Shown: piece by piece, positions 43,705-54,779 of the stretch
Layout of the letters: each line of letters starts with the position of its first letter
Position numbering within the stretch: the stretch's first letter is position 1
From: Saccharibacter sp. 17.LH.SD
GTDB lineage: Bacteria > Pseudomonadota > Alphaproteobacteria > Acetobacterales > Acetobacteraceae
Direction of reading: 5' to 3'
DNA length: 64,000 nucleotides
Assembly (NCBI RefSeq): GCF_009834805.1
Contig: NZ_WVHO01000011.1
Coordinates: 1-64,000 of the forward strand
The notes under the pieces: model-generated
The model's input: the letters and a program-made list of their open reading frames with translations, nothing else
Told to the model about the DNA's origin: nothing
The model's database searches: none
Program-made: the position numbers and the translations under genes

Positions 43705-44301
43705 TTAAGCTTCGTGTGTTTCTTCTTGATGAAGCTCTGCTTCAGCCGCAGCTTCTTCAGCTGCATGCTCAGCATGAAGTTCACCCAGGATATTTTCTTC
43801 TTCTTCCTGAGCCGCTGCTTCACCACGAGCTTGACGCTCTGCTTCTTCCTGAGAACGCGCCACATTGACCGTTACAGAAATGGAAACTTCTGGATGCAGC
43901 GCAATCCGTGCTTCAACCAAACCAAGATTCTTGATTGGCTCATCCAACACGACCTGCTGACGTGCAACCGTCAAGCCTGCTTCTGTCACAGCAACAGCAA
44001 TGTCACGTGGCGTCACAGAGCCATAAAGACCACCGCTGTCACCCGCCTGGCGGATCAGAACAACGGACAATCCTTGCATACGCTCGGCCAAACGCTCAGC
44101 CTCTTCGCGCTTGCGCAGATTCTGAGCCTCTAACTGGGCACGCTCATTATCAAAACGCGCACGGTTCATTGCCGTAGCACGTAGAGCCTTCCCCTGAGGG
44201 AGAAGAAAGTTGCGAGCAAAACCAGGTTTTACACGGACGATATCGCCCATCTGACCAAGATTTTCCACGCGCTGAAGCAGAATGAGTTCTGTCTGAGACA
44301 T
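43705..44301 (-). CDS. rplI: 50S ribosomal protein L9
   Basis: 198 residues. The N-terminal domain [33 protein letters not shown] (interrupted here only by my description) matches L9, followed by the long helix and a C-terminal domain ([16 protein letters not shown]). A Glu/Ala-rich acidic tail of about 45 residues extends beyond the usual ~150-residue L9, as in several Alphaproteobacteria. Follows rpsR by 11 bp. Confidence 0.97.
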   Translation of the reverse strand: MSQTELILLQRVENLGQMGDIVRVKPGFARNFLLPQGKALRATAMNRARFDNERAQLEAQNLRKREEAERLAERMQGLSVVLIRQAGDSGGLYGSVTPRDIAVAVTEAGLTVARQQVVLDEPIKNLGLVEARIALHPEVSISVTVNVARSQEEAERQARGEAAAQEEEENILGELHAEHAAEEAAAEAELHQEETHEA

Positions 44302-44312
44302 AAACGTGCTCC

Positions 44313-44597
44313 TCAGTTTACAACGTAAGGGAGCAGAGCGAGGAAGCGGGCGCGCTTGATCGCCTGCGCCAGTTCACGCTGCTTTTTTGCCGAGACAGCC
44401 GTGATACGGCTTGGAACAATCTTCCCACGCTCGGACAGAAAACGGCTCAGAAGACGTACATCCTTATAATCAATCTTCGGTGCATTTGCCCCAGAAAATG
44501 GGCAAGACTTACGACGACGATAAAAAGGACGACGCGCCCCAACAGCCATACGGCGTGTCGCTGGGTTCACTTCGGGGGTTACAGTTGTATCAACCAT
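44313..44597 (-). CDS. rpsR: 30S ribosomal protein S18
   Basis: 94 residues, with the S18 core [19 protein letters not shown] and [23 protein letters not shown] (contiguous in the protein, shown in part). The N-terminus is ~15 residues longer than E. coli S18. 6 bp after rpsF. Confidence 0.97.
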   Translation of the reverse strand: MVDTTVTPEVNPATRRMAVGARRPFYRRRKSCPFSGANAPKIDYKDVRLLSRFLSERGKIVPSRITAVSAKKQRELAQAIKRARFLALLPYVVN

Positions 44598-44603
44598 GAT
44601 TGA

Positions 44604-45059
44604 TTACTCCGCTCCAGCCGTATGCTCACGTGCTTCAGAAGACGCATCGTTGCCATTCGAGCGACGACCACGGCCACTTTCATAACGTCCGCCACGTCCG
44701 CCACCACCGCGGGAATTACGCTCCCCACGATCATCTCCCTTACGGGAAAGAACAGGCGATGGAGCTTCATCAATCTCTTCAACACGCAATGTCAAAACAC
44801 GAAGAACATCTTCGTTCAGACCGAGCTGACGGTCCATCTCACGCATTGCTTCAACTGGAGCATCAATCCCCAAAAGGACGTAATGTCCCTTACGATTCTT
44901 CTTGATGCGATAAGCCAGCGTACGCAGGCCCCAAAACTCACGCTTGCTGATGGAACCACCATATTCACCAAGCAGTGAGGAAACGTTCTCAACCAAGGCT
45001 TCAACCTGAGCCTGAGAGACGTCATTTCGTGCAATAAGCACGCTCTCATAAAGTGGCAT
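44604..45059 (-). CDS. rpsF: 30S ribosomal protein S6
   Basis: 151 residues from ATG 45059 ([13 protein letters not shown]), preceded by AGGGAG. Contains [21 protein letters not shown] in pieces and [12 protein letters not shown]; the C-terminal extension is Arg/Gly-rich ([16 protein letters not shown]), longer than E. coli S6. First gene of rpsF-rpsR-rplI; ssb and priB are not in the operon. Confidence 0.97.
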   Translation of the reverse strand: MPLYESVLIARNDVSQAQVEALVENVSSLLGEYGGSISKREFWGLRTLAYRIKKNRKGHYVLLGIDAPVEAMREMDRQLGLNEDVLRVLTLRVEEIDEAPSPVLSRKGDDRGERNSRGGGGRGGRYESGRGRRSNGNDASSEAREHTAGAE

Positions 45060-45089
45060 GAACACTCCCTTCGGATACAGTCAACCCAA

Positions 45090-45105
45090 GCCAACCCATG
45101 TTGGC
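45090..45105 (-). promoter_or_regulatory. Hairpin in the rpsF leader
   Basis: A perfect 6-bp stem GCCAAC/GTTGGC with a 4-base loop, about 30 bases before the rpsF start, with CCG just before the Shine-Dalgarno. S6:S18 are known to bind a structured CCG-containing rpsF leader in many bacteria; this is a possible but unproven equivalent. Confidence 0.3.
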
Positions 45106-45180
45106 CTCACACTCCCCATAATGACTAAGAGAATGCGGGTATAGCCGCGAAGACGCCATATCCTCACGGCAGGGAAAGGC

Positions 45181-45209
45181 GCCTTTAACCACGAAAAATG
45201 GCTAAAGGC
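45181..45209 (-). terminator. Hairpin after rpoD
   Basis: An 11-bp stem (GCCTTTAGCCA / TGGTTAAAGGC on the minus strand, one G-T pair) with a 7-base loop lies 19 bp after the rpoD stop. The following bases are not a T-run, so termination efficiency is uncertain. Confidence 0.45.
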
Positions 45210-45227
45210 AAGAAAATTCAATCGAGA

Positions 45228-47180
45228 TCAATCATCCAAGAAAGAACGCAATTTACGGCTTCGACTTGGGTGCTTCAATTTACGCAAAGCCTTCGCTTCA
45301 ATCTGACGAATACGCTCACGCGTCACGTTAAATTGTTGCCCAACTTCCTCCAACGTATGATCAGTATTCATCCCAATCCCAAAGCGCATACGCAACACAC
45401 GCTCTTCACGTGGCGTCAGCGAGGCCAGCACGCGCGTTGTTGCTTCGCGAAGATTGGTCTGAATAGCCGCATCCAGTGGGATGATCGCCGTCTTATCCTC
45501 AATGAAATCTCCAAGATGACTGTCTTCTTCGTCACCAATAGGCGTTTCAAGTGAGATAGGCTCTTTGGCAATTTTGAGAACTTTACGCACCTTCTCAAGA
45601 GGCATGCCCAATTTCTCAGCCAACTCCTCCGGTGCAGGCTCACGACCGATTTCGTGCAACATCTGGCGCGACGTACGCACCAATTTGTTGATTGTCTCAA
45701 TCATATGGACAGGGATACGAATGGTCTTCGCCTGATCGGCAATTGATCGCGTAATCGCTTGGCGAATCCACCACGTTGCATAGGTCGAAAACTTATACCC
45801 GCGGCGATACTCAAATTTATCAACCGCTTTCATCAAGCCAATATTACCCTCCTGGATCAAATCCAAGAATTGTAGTCCACGATTAGTGTATTTCTTAGCA
45901 ATCGAGATCACCAAACGTAGATTGGCTTCAATCATCTCTTTTTTCGCGCGTGTCGAGTCACGCTCACCACGCGAAATAGTCTGATACACGCCACGGAACT
46001 CACTAACGGGCAGACCTGTCTCATAAGCCAAATCTGCAACCTCTTTCCGCAACCCAATGAGCTGATCAATATGCTTCGTTGTGAGCGTCTTCCAACCCTT
46101 CCCAGGCAACATCTTGATGCCTTCAATCCACTCTGGGTCAAGCTCATGATAACGATAACGCGACATGAATTCTTCACGAGGAATCTTACATCCCTCGGCC
46201 AAGCGCAACATACGCCCTTCCAGCGTGTTAAGACGCTTTACGTGTGCTTTGATCGCTTCAACAAGTTCTTCAATGCGATTATTATGAAGACGCATGCGCC
46301 CCACGAGAGCAACAAGCTCCCCACGCAACTTAGCGTAATTCTTCTCTGCACGATCGGAGGCTTCCTCCCCCGCCATTAATGCCTCGACACGTTTACTCTG
46401 CATCCGAGAAAGCTTTTGATAAAGCGGCTCAAAAGCTTCAAAAAGCAGCATAATTTCTGGCTTTAATTTTTCTTCAAGTGCAGAGAGTGACAAATTACTC
46501 CCCTCACCGGCACCTTCTTCACCATCGTCACCGACGTTTTCATCATCACTCTCAGTGTCATCCTCGGAAGCATCTCCAGGCAACTCCTCAAGTTCACCAG
46601 CTTCCTCTGGATCACTCTGACTCGCCTCCAAATCAATCACATCACGCAGAAGGAGGCTCTCATCCTTAAGCTGCGCATACCAGCCCAGGATAGAACGGAA
46701 CGTCAACGGACTGTGGCACAGCCCGTTAATCATCTCTCCACGTCCCGCCTCAATGCGTTTTGCAATAGCAATTTCGCCTTCACGAGAGAGAAGCTCCACA
46801 GCTCCCATTTCTCGTAAATACATGCGTACAGGGTCGTCTGTTCGACTTGCCGCCGCGGCGTCTATGTTGCCTGTTTCTTCTTGTTCATCATTGCTCTCCG
46901 AGCTCTCTGCCGGCGCAGAATCACCGCTTCCATCTTCCTCACGTTCTGCACTTTCAACAACCTGAATGCCCATTTCGGACAAGGCCGCCATAATGTCTTC
47001 AATCTGTTCTGAAGACATTTTATCCTGAGGAAGAACCGTATTGAGCTCATCAAACGTAATATTTCCAGACTGACGCCCCTTTGCAATCAATCTCTTTACG
47101 GCGCTCGATTGCACATCAAGAGGAGAGGCATCCTGATCGGGTGCATTTCGTTCCGTTCCAGAGGCTGATTTCATGGCCAT
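45228..47180 (-). CDS. rpoD: Primary sigma factor RpoD (sigma-70)
   Basis: Housekeeping sigma factor, 650 residues from ATG 47180 (GGAG 6 bases upstream). Region 1.1 ([19 protein letters not shown]), region 1.2 ([21 protein letters not shown] in part), an acidic non-conserved stretch ([14 protein letters not shown]), then regions 2.3-2.4 ([20 protein letters not shown]), region 3 and the region 4 HTH ([20 protein letters not shown]). Located downstream of dnaG, as in the classical macromolecular synthesis operon. Confidence 0.98.
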   Translation of the reverse strand: MAMKSASGTERNAPDQDASPLDVQSSAVKRLIAKGRQSGNITFDELNTVLPQDKMSSEQIEDIMAALSEMGIQVVESAEREEDGSGDSAPAESSESNDEQEETGNIDAAAASRTDDPVRMYLREMGAVELLSREGEIAIAKRIEAGRGEMINGLCHSPLTFRSILGWYAQLKDESLLLRDVIDLEASQSDPEEAGELEELPGDASEDDTESDDENVGDDGEEGAGEGSNLSLSALEEKLKPEIMLLFEAFEPLYQKLSRMQSKRVEALMAGEEASDRAEKNYAKLRGELVALVGRMRLHNNRIEELVEAIKAHVKRLNTLEGRMLRLAEGCKIPREEFMSRYRYHELDPEWIEGIKMLPGKGWKTLTTKHIDQLIGLRKEVADLAYETGLPVSEFRGVYQTISRGERDSTRAKKEMIEANLRLVISIAKKYTNRGLQFLDLIQEGNIGLMKAVDKFEYRRGYKFSTYATWWIRQAITRSIADQAKTIRIPVHMIETINKLVRTSRQMLHEIGREPAPEELAEKLGMPLEKVRKVLKIAKEPISLETPIGDEEDSHLGDFIEDKTAIIPLDAAIQTNLREATTRVLASLTPREERVLRMRFGIGMNTDHTLEEVGQQFNVTRERIRQIEAKALRKLKHPSRSRKLRSFLDD

Positions 47181-47358
47181 GCGTCTCTCCGTCAACTCTA
47201 CCCAAAAGCCAGTAATCGGGCAGCGTGCAAGTGGGCAATCCTGAGCCCCAAGTCAAGGGCTCATAGGGATATAAATCGGTTTTCCTAATAACGACTATCT
47301 CTTATTTCGACCAAAACCGTCTGCTTATTCTCGGTCGTTGGCCGCAGTCCTGTGCGCT

Positions 47359-49206
47359 TCATAAGGATGGATCCGTCCCATTATCCAATTCAAGTTGCTC
47401 TCCTCTTCTCAAAGCCTCTAGAACACGCATACGGGCTAAAATAGCTGACGGGAATTCTCCCCCCTCTTCCGATTCGGCGGAAGAATATGCATGCATGATC
47501 GCTTCCTGCACAGATTGTTGCACATCCCGTTCAAAATCGACAAAATTCACAAGACCGTAAAAATGCCACCAACTTTCCAGAATACCAACACGGAATATGT
47601 CATCTGAACCACCATCAACACGACACTTACGTGGGAGTGGCCCTTGCATCAAGGAATGACAATAGTTTTCTAACCCCTGCTTTTTCATCCACAAAAGGCA
47701 TGATTCTTCATTTAAAACATCACTCTGCCCTGCCCAATCTAAAAGAGCCGCTCGAATGCTCTCCAATGGGTCAGGCAAGGCAAGCTGCATGTAAGCATGT
47801 TCAACATGAGGAAGTATCTCTGGGTGCCTCAAAAGCAAAGCCGTCATGATATTAAGACGCTCTGTCCCCCCCTCTGCAACAAGCTGACCATTTAATTGCC
47901 TCGTTTCAGGCTTTCCTCTCTCTTGCCTCATGGGGAGACCACGCCTTCGCCGAAAACGCGCGAAAAATAAGTCTAAAAAGGTGCTGCGATATTCACTCGA
48001 TAAATTACGATCTGGAATTTTCTGGGCTAACGCAACAAGACGTTCTCGCAATGCTGCACGCCGTTCTGGTCCAGGATCAACTTCATGAGCCGTCAGTAGC
48101 GCAAATAACTCATCAGCCATAGGACGTGCGGCACCCAAATAGGCAGCCATCCCTTGCTTACCCTCACGCTGAATGACGCTATCAGGGTCATCTCCTGCTT
48201 CAAGACGACAAAAACAAAGTGTTTTTTCAGGGGATAAAAATGGCAATGCCGTTTCGCATACCCGCAACGCCGCCCTCATCCCAGCCGCATCACCATCAAG
48301 GCACAATATCGGCGCAGGAGAAAGACGCCACAACAACTCCAGCTGTTGCTCTCCAAGAGCGGTCCCTAAAGGCGCCACAGCCCCTTTAAAGCCGCCTTGG
48401 TCAAGAGCAATAACATCCATATAGCCTTCAACGACGATGAGCTCTGCTTCCTGCTTCCTAACAGCCGTCATCGCATAGTTGAGGTTAAACAATGTCCGGC
48501 GTTTCGAAAAAAGGGGCGTCTCCGGACCATTGAGATATTTGGGCTGGCCATCACCAATGATACGCCCGCCAAATGAGATGACGCGCCCCTTTTGATCACG
48601 AATAGGAAAGGTTACGCGGTTAAAAAACAGCTCCCCGCGGGACTTCCCCTGATCATCGACACGCAACAAGCCAACTTGCGTAAGCTGTTCGACCGTTACC
48701 CCTTCTTGATGCATCGCATCAATCAGTGAGCGACCATCACCCGACCAACCAATCCCAAAACGCTCAAGTGTCGCCTCGTTCAACCCACGCTTTTCTAGGT
48801 AAGAGAGACCTGCCCGCCCTTCAGGTTGATAGAGCTTCCGGCGATACCATGCCTGCACCTTCTCCAAGACGTCCAAAAGTGACAGACGCTCTTGTATTCG
48901 TTCCTCTTGATGAGGATCTGCCTTAGGCATTTCCAGCCCAGCTTCTGATGCCAACCGCTCAACAGCCTCTGGGAAACTACTCCCATCGCTCTGCATCACA
49001 AAAGTAATCGCGTCTCCGTGCACACCACAGCCAAAACAATGGAAATGATCGTCATAAATATAAAAAGAAGGGGTTTTCTCTCCATGGAACGGACAACATG
49101 TCTTCCAATTCCGTCCCGAACGCGTCAGCTTGTGACGGCGCCCAATAAGAGACGTCAGGGGCGTTCGTTGGCGTATTTCGTCAAGAAAAGCAGGATCAAG
49201 AGCCAT
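47359..49206 (-). CDS. dnaG: DNA primase
   Basis: 615 residues. N-terminal CHC2 zinc finger (CPFHGEKTPSFYIY... FHCFGCG), the RNA polymerase domain with FPIRDQKGRVISFGGRII, the TOPRIM domain (ELIVVEGYMDVIAL; CLDGDAAGMRAA) and a C-terminal helicase-binding region. Start ATG 49206 has GGAG 4 bases upstream. A 178-bp gap separates it from rpoD, enough for an rpoD promoter. Confidence 0.97.
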   Translation of the reverse strand: MALDPAFLDEIRQRTPLTSLIGRRHKLTRSGRNWKTCCPFHGEKTPSFYIYDDHFHCFGCGVHGDAITFVMQSDGSSFPEAVERLASEAGLEMPKADPHQEERIQERLSLLDVLEKVQAWYRRKLYQPEGRAGLSYLEKRGLNEATLERFGIGWSGDGRSLIDAMHQEGVTVEQLTQVGLLRVDDQGKSRGELFFNRVTFPIRDQKGRVISFGGRIIGDGQPKYLNGPETPLFSKRRTLFNLNYAMTAVRKQEAELIVVEGYMDVIALDQGGFKGAVAPLGTALGEQQLELLWRLSPAPILCLDGDAAGMRAALRVCETALPFLSPEKTLCFCRLEAGDDPDSVIQREGKQGMAAYLGAARPMADELFALLTAHEVDPGPERRAALRERLVALAQKIPDRNLSSEYRSTFLDLFFARFRRRRGLPMRQERGKPETRQLNGQLVAEGGTERLNIMTALLLRHPEILPHVEHAYMQLALPDPLESIRAALLDWAGQSDVLNEESCLLWMKKQGLENYCHSLMQGPLPRKCRVDGGSDDIFRVGILESWWHFYGLVNFVDFERDVQQSVQEAIMHAYSSAESEEGGEFPSAILARMRVLEALRRGEQLELDNGTDPSL

Positions 49207-49399
49207 ACCTCTCCATGTGAGGCTTTAAACGCAACTTGAAAAGCCCTTTCCTTCATTATGATATGAATAGAGGGCCTCTCCTCTTATCTCCGGCAAAAGA
49301 AGATAAATCCCTCCACCCCATTCAGTAGATGGAAGGAAATACAGCGCCTAAAAGTCAGTGGAGCGTAAAATGTTCCGCCTCACCTTCAAAGCAGAAGCA

Positions 49400-49852
49400 T
49401 CATCCCAACTGAGCTTTTACGAGCCCACTGGCCTTTCCGGCATTAAGCGCTGCGCCAAAACGCTCCTTAAGCACAGCCATCACCCGACCCATATCCTTCA
49501 TGCTGCTAGCCCCAGTTTCTGACACAGCCTCAGCAATAGCTGCCTTTAAGGCTTCATCATCAGGTTCCGCTGGGAGATAAGACTCAATCAACGCGATTTC
49601 TTTTTCTTCTTTCTCCACCAATTCAGGACGATTTCCCTGCTTGTAAAGGGCAACTGACTCGGTGCGTGATTTAATCATGGAACGCAGCGCCATAAGGATA
49701 GCTGTTTCATCAACCTCAGCCTTCGTCGCACGTGCTGCAACATCAAGATCCTTAATCTTAGCGGTTATCGCCCGGAGCTGCTGAACACGCTCCGACTGAC
49801 CTGCCTTCATAGCGCTTTTAAGATCATCCATAATACGGACACGAATAGACAT
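49400..49852 (-). CDS. GatB/YqeY domain protein
   Basis: About 150 residues, the whole length being a YqeY domain related to the C-terminal tail of GatB: IMDDLKSAMKAGQSERVQQLR, LMALRSMIKSR, EIALIESYLP and GKASGLVKAQLG. Probably tRNA-related; no exact role known. Of tandem ATGs at 49855/49852 I prefer the second because AGGAG is 6 bases away. Next to dnaG and carA, the common yqeY-dnaG-rpoD neighbourhood. Confidence 0.9.
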   Translation of the reverse strand: MSIRVRIMDDLKSAMKAGQSERVQQLRAITAKIKDLDVAARATKAEVDETAILMALRSMIKSRTESVALYKQGNRPELVEKEEKEIALIESYLPAEPDDEALKAAIAEAVSETGASSMKDMGRVMAVLKERFGAALNAGKASGLVKAQLG

Positions 49853-49945
49853 CATTTGCTCCTAACATCTTTAAATGAATGCACTATAATTGAGGCCTAT
49901 AGTCTAAGGGATTCGATCAGTGCTGTCGATGAGAAGCCACATTCA

Positions 49946-49962
49946 TGGGAAAAAACTTCCCA
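49946..49962. promoter_or_regulatory. Dyad upstream of carA, copy 1
   Basis: TGGGAA-AAAAC-TTCCCA, perfect 6-bp arms with a 5-bp spacer. A second copy lies exactly 50 bp downstream. Candidate binding site for the HTH domain fused to CarA (inference). Confidence 0.55.
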
Positions 49963-49995
49963 ATAAAAATGTTAGGCACTTTCTTACTTTCAGAT

Positions 49996-50012
49996 CAGGA
50001 AAAAACTTCCCA
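49996..50012. promoter_or_regulatory. Dyad upstream of carA, copy 2
   Basis: CAGGAA-AAAAC-TTCCCA; 15 of 17 bases match copy 1, with the inner arms GGAA/TTCC intact. It overlaps the candidate -35 hexamer of carA, which would suit repression. Confidence 0.55.
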
Positions 50013-50035
50013 ACCCCTCCTTCTTCCCTTATGAT
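50007..50035 (+). promoter_or_regulatory. Candidate carAB promoter
   Basis: -35 TTCCCA (50007-50012, 4 of 6 to consensus), 17-bp spacer, -10 TATGAT (50030-50035). A start near 50042 would exclude the far-upstream GTG at 50036 and allow translation from 50078. Confidence 0.45.
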
Positions 50036-50077
50036 GTGCAACCAGTCTCCGAAATGCGGCACGAGGCAGAACACTTC

Positions 50078-51457
50078 ATGAATATTGATTCAATCATTAA
50101 AAAGGCTGGTGGCGTCAACACGATCGCCCAGCTCACGGGCGTTGGTAGCGAGGCTGTACGCAAATGGCGTCAGTCTGGTGCTATCCCAGCAAAACACTGG
50201 CCTGCCCTTCTCCACGTGCCGGGAATCACTCTGGCAGATCTCAACGATAGTTCAGAGGAGACCTCTTCCATGACGCAATCTTCTAATTCCTGCCCTCCCG
50301 GCGCAACAGCCGCCCTCGTTCTGGCCGATGGCACGACCCTATGGGGACGCGGATTTGGCGCCCACAATGACGCTGTTGTAGGGGAGCTTTGTTTTTCCAC
50401 TGGGATGACCGGCTACCAAGAAACACTCACTGACCCCTCTTTTGCCGGACAAATCATTACCTTCACTTTCCCTCATATTGGAAATGTTGGTACTAACTCA
50501 GAAGATAACGAAGCCCCGCACATGGCAGCCTTGGGGCTCGTTGTAAAAGAAGACGTAACCGCCCCAGCAAACTGGCGGTCACAACGCCCTCTTCACGAAT
50601 GGCTCATTGCCCAAAATCGCAGTGGAATTAGCGGCGTTGACACCCGCACCATCACCCGCAAATTGCGTGACCATGGCGCCCAATCCGCCGTCTTAAGCTT
50701 CCCCAAGAATGGTCAGATCGACGTCGTAGCGCTGCAAAAGAAAGCTCAGGAATGGCCCGGGCTTGTTGGCATGGATCTTGTCAAGGACGTTTCCCAAGGC
50801 AAACGCCACTGGACAGAAACAGTCTGGCAGAACACCCATCCTGCGAAAAAAGTTAAACGCCGTGTTGTCGCCTTGGATTACGGCGCGAAAGATAACATTC
50901 TTCGCTGTCTCGTCGCTGTAGGATGCGACGTCCATGTGCTTCCGGGCACAGCCACAGGGGACGATATTCTGGCGCTAAACCCTGAAGGTGTCTTTCTCTC
51001 TAACGGCCCTGGTGATCCCGCCGCAACGGCAGAATACGCTGTGCCCGCCATTCAAGCTGTCCTCAAGGCGGATGTCCCAATTTTTGGAATATGCCTAGGG
51101 CATCAGCTCCTGGCACGCGCCCTTGGTGGTTCAACCTACAAGCTGGACCGCGGCCACCGCGGAGCCAATCAACCTGTAAAAGACCTCACAACAGGTAAGG
51201 TGGAAATTACAAGCCAGAATCACGGTTTTGCTGTCGACGAGAAATCCTTACCTAACGACGTTAAAATAACCCATATCAGCCTGTTTGATGGGTCTAATGA
51301 AGGGATTGCTTCCACCACAAAAGAAGCGTTCTCCGTACAATACCATCCCGAAGCCAGCCCAGGGCCCACGGATAGTTTCTACCTTTTCGAGCGTTTCGTC
51401 ACCATTATGGACCGTCGCGCCAACGACCAAGCCACAGCACAGAAAACGGGAGCCTAA
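50078..51457 (+). CDS. carA: HTH domain fused to carbamoyl-phosphate synthase small subunit
   Basis: The first ~60 residues (MNIDSIIKKAGGVNTIAQLT, then GVGSEAVRKWRQSGAIP) are a YdaS/Cro-like helix-turn-helix. They join in frame, through a Ser/Glu linker, to a complete CarA: an N-terminal domain (ALVLADGTTLWGRGFGA) and a class I glutaminase with nucleophile Cys in GICLGHQLLARALGG and His/Glu in QYHPEASPGP. CarA proper could start at the internal ATG 50270, which has GAGGAG 9 bases upstream and gives 395 residues, close to E. coli. Two products are thus possible: HTH-CarA (459) and CarA alone. The upstream ATG has only a weak GAGG at 11 bases. carB follows after 3 bp. Confidence 0.9.
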   Translation: MNIDSIIKKAGGVNTIAQLTGVGSEAVRKWRQSGAIPAKHWPALLHVPGITLADLNDSSEETSSMTQSSNSCPPGATAALVLADGTTLWGRGFGAHNDAVVGELCFSTGMTGYQETLTDPSFAGQIITFTFPHIGNVGTNSEDNEAPHMAALGLVVKEDVTAPANWRSQRPLHEWLIAQNRSGISGVDTRTITRKLRDHGAQSAVLSFPKNGQIDVVALQKKAQEWPGLVGMDLVKDVSQGKRHWTETVWQNTHPAKKVKRRVVALDYGAKDNILRCLVAVGCDVHVLPGTATGDDILALNPEGVFLSNGPGDPAATAEYAVPAIQAVLKADVPIFGICLGHQLLARALGGSTYKLDRGHRGANQPVKDLTTGKVEITSQNHGFAVDEKSLPNDVKITHISLFDGSNEGIASTTKEAFSVQYHPEASPGPTDSFYLFERFVTIMDRRANDQATAQKTGA

Positions 51458-51460
51458 AAC

Positions 51461-54400
51461 ATGCCAAAACGCACTGACATCCGCTCCATCCTCATCATTG
51501 GTGCTGGCCCGATTATTATCGGCCAGGCATGTGAATTTGACTATTCCGGCGCCCAAGCCTGTAAGGCGCTCAGAGAAGAAGGCTACCGTGTCATTCTTCT
51601 GAACTCTAACCCTGCGACGATCATGACGGATCCCGGGTTAGCAGACGCAACCTATATTGAGCCCATTACGCCAGAATTTGTCGAACGTATTATCCTCAAG
51701 GAAAAACCCGACGCTGTTCTTCCAACTATGGGGGGACAAACAGCGCTCAATGCCGCTATGGCCTTGGATAAATCTGGCTTTTTAGCAAAGCATAATGTCA
51801 TGTTGATCGGCGCACGCGCCGACGTTATTGACCGTGCAGAAGATCGCTTCAAATTCCGTGAGGTCATGGACTCAATCGGAATTGAGAGCCCTCGCAGCGC
51901 CATTGCTCATACACTTGAAGAAGCCCGTGAGGCCGTTAAGAATACAGGGCTTCCCGCTATCATCCGCCCCTCCTTCACCATGGGCGGTTCAGGTGGCGGC
52001 ATTGCCTATAACCTTGAAGAGTTTGATCACATCGTCCGGAGCGGCCTCGACGCCTCGCCTACAACGGAAGTGTTGATTGAAGAATCCGTTATCGGCTGGA
52101 AAGAGTTCGAAATGGAGGTCGTGCGCGATAGTGCAGATAACTGCATCATCGTCTGCTCCATTGAAAATATCGATCCAATGGGCGTCCATACAGGGGACTC
52201 CATTACCGTTGCCCCTGCCTTGACCCTGACGGATAAAGAATACCAGCGCATGCGCGATGCCTCTATCGCCTGCTTGCGCGCGATCGGTGTTGAAACTGGC
52301 GGATCCAACGTACAGTTTGGTGTGAATCCTGAAGATGGCCGCATGGTGGTCATTGAAATGAACCCGCGTGTTTCTCGCTCTTCGGCTCTCGCATCGAAGG
52401 CGACGGGTTTCCCAATCGCGAAAATCGCCGCCAAATTAGCGGTTGGCTACACGCTTGATGAACTTACCAATGACATCACGGGAACAACACCGGCAAGCTT
52501 CGAGCCGACGATTGATTACGTCGTCACCAAAATCCCTCGCTTCACTTTTGAGAAGTTCCCTAGCACGCCTGCCTTGCTCTCCACCTCCATGAAATCGGTT
52601 GGGGAAGCTATGTCTGTAGGAAGGAGCTTTGCCGAATCTCTTCAAAAGGGCCTTCGCTCTATGGAAACCGGCCTTACTGGCCTGGATCCCGTAGACCCAC
52701 CTGGCGATGGATCTCCTGACGCATATCGTGCTGCACTGTCTGAGCCACGCCCAGAACGTATTCTGATGGTTGCTCAAGCATTCCGCGCGGGGCTGTCTCT
52801 CGAAGATATTCAACATGCATGCCACTTCGAGCCTTGGTTCCTCCGGCAGGTTGAGGCTATTGTGGCCGCTGAACGTCACATTGAGAAAAACGGCTTACCA
52901 CAAGACACTATCGGCCTTCGTCAACTGAAGGCTCAAGGGTTCTCTGACCGTCAATTAGCGCGTCTTTCCGGCAAAAACGTTAAGGAAGTTCAATCTCTCC
53001 GCGAACGTCTTGATGTTCACCCCGTCTATCGTCGGATTGATACATGTGCTGCAGAGTTTGCTTCTGACACCCCCTACCTCTATTCCACATACGAGGGTGG
53101 TTTTGGGACACCTGAATGCGAAAGCCACCCAACAGAGCGCGACAAAGTTATCATCCTTGGTGGCGGCCCTAACCGTATCGGGCAAGGTATTGAGTTCGAT
53201 TATTGCTGTGTTCACGCCGCTTATGCCCTGCGCGAAGCAGGCGTTGAAACCATCATGGTCAATTGTAACCCAGAAACGGTTTCAACAGACTATGACACCT
53301 CAGACCGCCTTTATTTCGAACCTCTCACAGCAGAAGATGTTATCGCCCTCGCGCGCACAGAAAAGTCCAAAGGACGCGTTATTGGCTGTATCGTCCAATA
53401 TGGCGGCCAGACACCTCTCAAACTGTCTCGTGCTCTAGAAGAAGCCGGGATTACCCTTCTCGGCACACCCGCTGATGCCATTGACCGTGCGGAAGATCGC
53501 GAACGTTTCCAAGCCATGCTTCGTAAGCTCGGCTTGCGGCAGCCCAAGAACGGCATTGCGCATCATCCTGACAAAGCACTTAAGATTGCTGAAGAAGTTG
53601 GCTACCCTGTCGTTGCGCGTCCCTCTTACGTGTTGGGTGGCCGCGCTATGGAGATCGTCTACGACCCTGCAGGCCTTACACATTATCTAAACACCGTTCT
53701 CCGCACAGCCGGGGAAGAAGTCTCCACAGGGCCGATCCTTCTTGACCATTACCTGAATGATGCCATTGAGGCAGATGTCGATTGTATCGCGGATGGGGAA
53801 AATGTTTTCGTCGCTGGTGTGATGGAACATATTGAAGAAGCGGGTATTCACTCCGGTGACTCAGCATGTTCTCTTCCGCCTTACACACTATCACCTGCTC
53901 TTGTGACAGAACTCCGCGCGCAGACAGAGGCCATGGCCCGAGAGCTCGGAATTCGTGGTCTGATGAATGTGCAATATGCCATCAAAAATGACGAAGTCTT
54001 TGTCCTGGAAGTAAACCCTCGGGCATCCCGCACGGTGCCGTTCGTCGCTAAAGCCACAGGGGTTCCTGTCGCAAAAATTGGCGCACGGATTATGGCTGGA
54101 GCCAAACTCTCGGAATTCTCGCTTGAAGGGCGGAGCATCGCTCCTCATGTTGCTGTCAAAGAAGCCGTCTTCCCCTTCAATCGCTTCTCTGGTGTGGACA
54201 CAATCCTCGGCCCAGAAATGCGCTCCACCGGTGAGGTCATGGGCCTCGACAGCACGTTTGAGACCGCTTTTGCAAAATCTCAGCTCGCAGCTGGTGTCAA
54301 CCTGCCGCAAACAGGCAATGTTTTTCTCTCTGTGCGCGATAGCGATAAGGCTCACGTCCAACCTGTTGCGCGTAAACTTGTCGAGATGGGCTTCACCATT

Positions 54401-54715
54401 CTGGCGACCCGTAATACAGCCCGTCGTCTAGAAGAATCTGGGATCCCTGTCACACGCATCAATAAGGTATTGGAAGGACGCCCACATTGCGTCGATGCCA
54501 TTCGCTCAGGCGAGGTACAAATGGTCATCAATACATCACAAGGTGGCCAAGCCGCTCGTGACAGTTTTGACATCCGCCGCTCGGCTCTGACAATGGGCGT
54601 TCCTCACTATACCACGATCGCTGGGGCGCGTGCTGCAACTTACGCCATCGCCGCTTTAAAGAAAGGCCCCTTGGGAGTGGCTCCACTGCAGTCATATTTC
54701 CACGGCGGTTTCTAA
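51461..54715 (+). CDS. carB: Carbamoyl-phosphate synthase large subunit
   Basis: Makes carbamoyl phosphate from bicarbonate, ATP and glutamine-derived ammonia for arginine and pyrimidines. The 1084 residues hold two ATP-grasp halves: [21 protein letters not shown] with [13 protein letters not shown], and [21 protein letters not shown] with [16 protein letters not shown] (each quoted in part), plus the oligomerisation region and a C-terminal MGS-like regulatory domain ([32 protein letters not shown]). Length is standard. Confidence 0.98.
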   Translation: MPKRTDIRSILIIGAGPIIIGQACEFDYSGAQACKALREEGYRVILLNSNPATIMTDPGLADATYIEPITPEFVERIILKEKPDAVLPTMGGQTALNAAMALDKSGFLAKHNVMLIGARADVIDRAEDRFKFREVMDSIGIESPRSAIAHTLEEAREAVKNTGLPAIIRPSFTMGGSGGGIAYNLEEFDHIVRSGLDASPTTEVLIEESVIGWKEFEMEVVRDSADNCIIVCSIENIDPMGVHTGDSITVAPALTLTDKEYQRMRDASIACLRAIGVETGGSNVQFGVNPEDGRMVVIEMNPRVSRSSALASKATGFPIAKIAAKLAVGYTLDELTNDITGTTPASFEPTIDYVVTKIPRFTFEKFPSTPALLSTSMKSVGEAMSVGRSFAESLQKGLRSMETGLTGLDPVDPPGDGSPDAYRAALSEPRPERILMVAQAFRAGLSLEDIQHACHFEPWFLRQVEAIVAAERHIEKNGLPQDTIGLRQLKAQGFSDRQLARLSGKNVKEVQSLRERLDVHPVYRRIDTCAAEFASDTPYLYSTYEGGFGTPECESHPTERDKVIILGGGPNRIGQGIEFDYCCVHAAYALREAGVETIMVNCNPETVSTDYDTSDRLYFEPLTAEDVIALARTEKSKGRVIGCIVQYGGQTPLKLSRALEEAGITLLGTPADAIDRAEDRERFQAMLRKLGLRQPKNGIAHHPDKALKIAEEVGYPVVARPSYVLGGRAMEIVYDPAGLTHYLNTVLRTAGEEVSTGPILLDHYLNDAIEADVDCIADGENVFVAGVMEHIEEAGIHSGDSACSLPPYTLSPALVTELRAQTEAMARELGIRGLMNVQYAIKNDEVFVLEVNPRASRTVPFVAKATGVPVAKIGARIMAGAKLSEFSLEGRSIAPHVAVKEAVFPFNRFSGVDTILGPEMRSTGEVMGLDSTFETAFAKSQLAAGVNLPQTGNVFLSVRDSDKAHVQPVARKLVEMGFTILATRNTARRLEESGIPVTRINKVLEGRPHCVDAIRSGEVQMVINTSQGGQAARDSFDIRRSALTMGVPHYTTIAGARAATYAIAALKKGPLGVAPLQSYFHGGF

Positions 54716-54779
54716 CATCATCAGGAAACTTGCAGCCTGCCGGTTGTGCTGGTTATCCTAACCTCAACATCTGTACCGA

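Noticed and set aside
49946-50012. CRISPR or direct-repeat array upstream of carA
   Set aside because: Only two copies of a 17-bp dyad with no spacers of regular length or cas genes; better read as paired operators.
50036-50077. GTG start at 50036 for carA
   Set aside because: It overlaps the candidate -10 region and precedes the likely transcription start; no Shine-Dalgarno.
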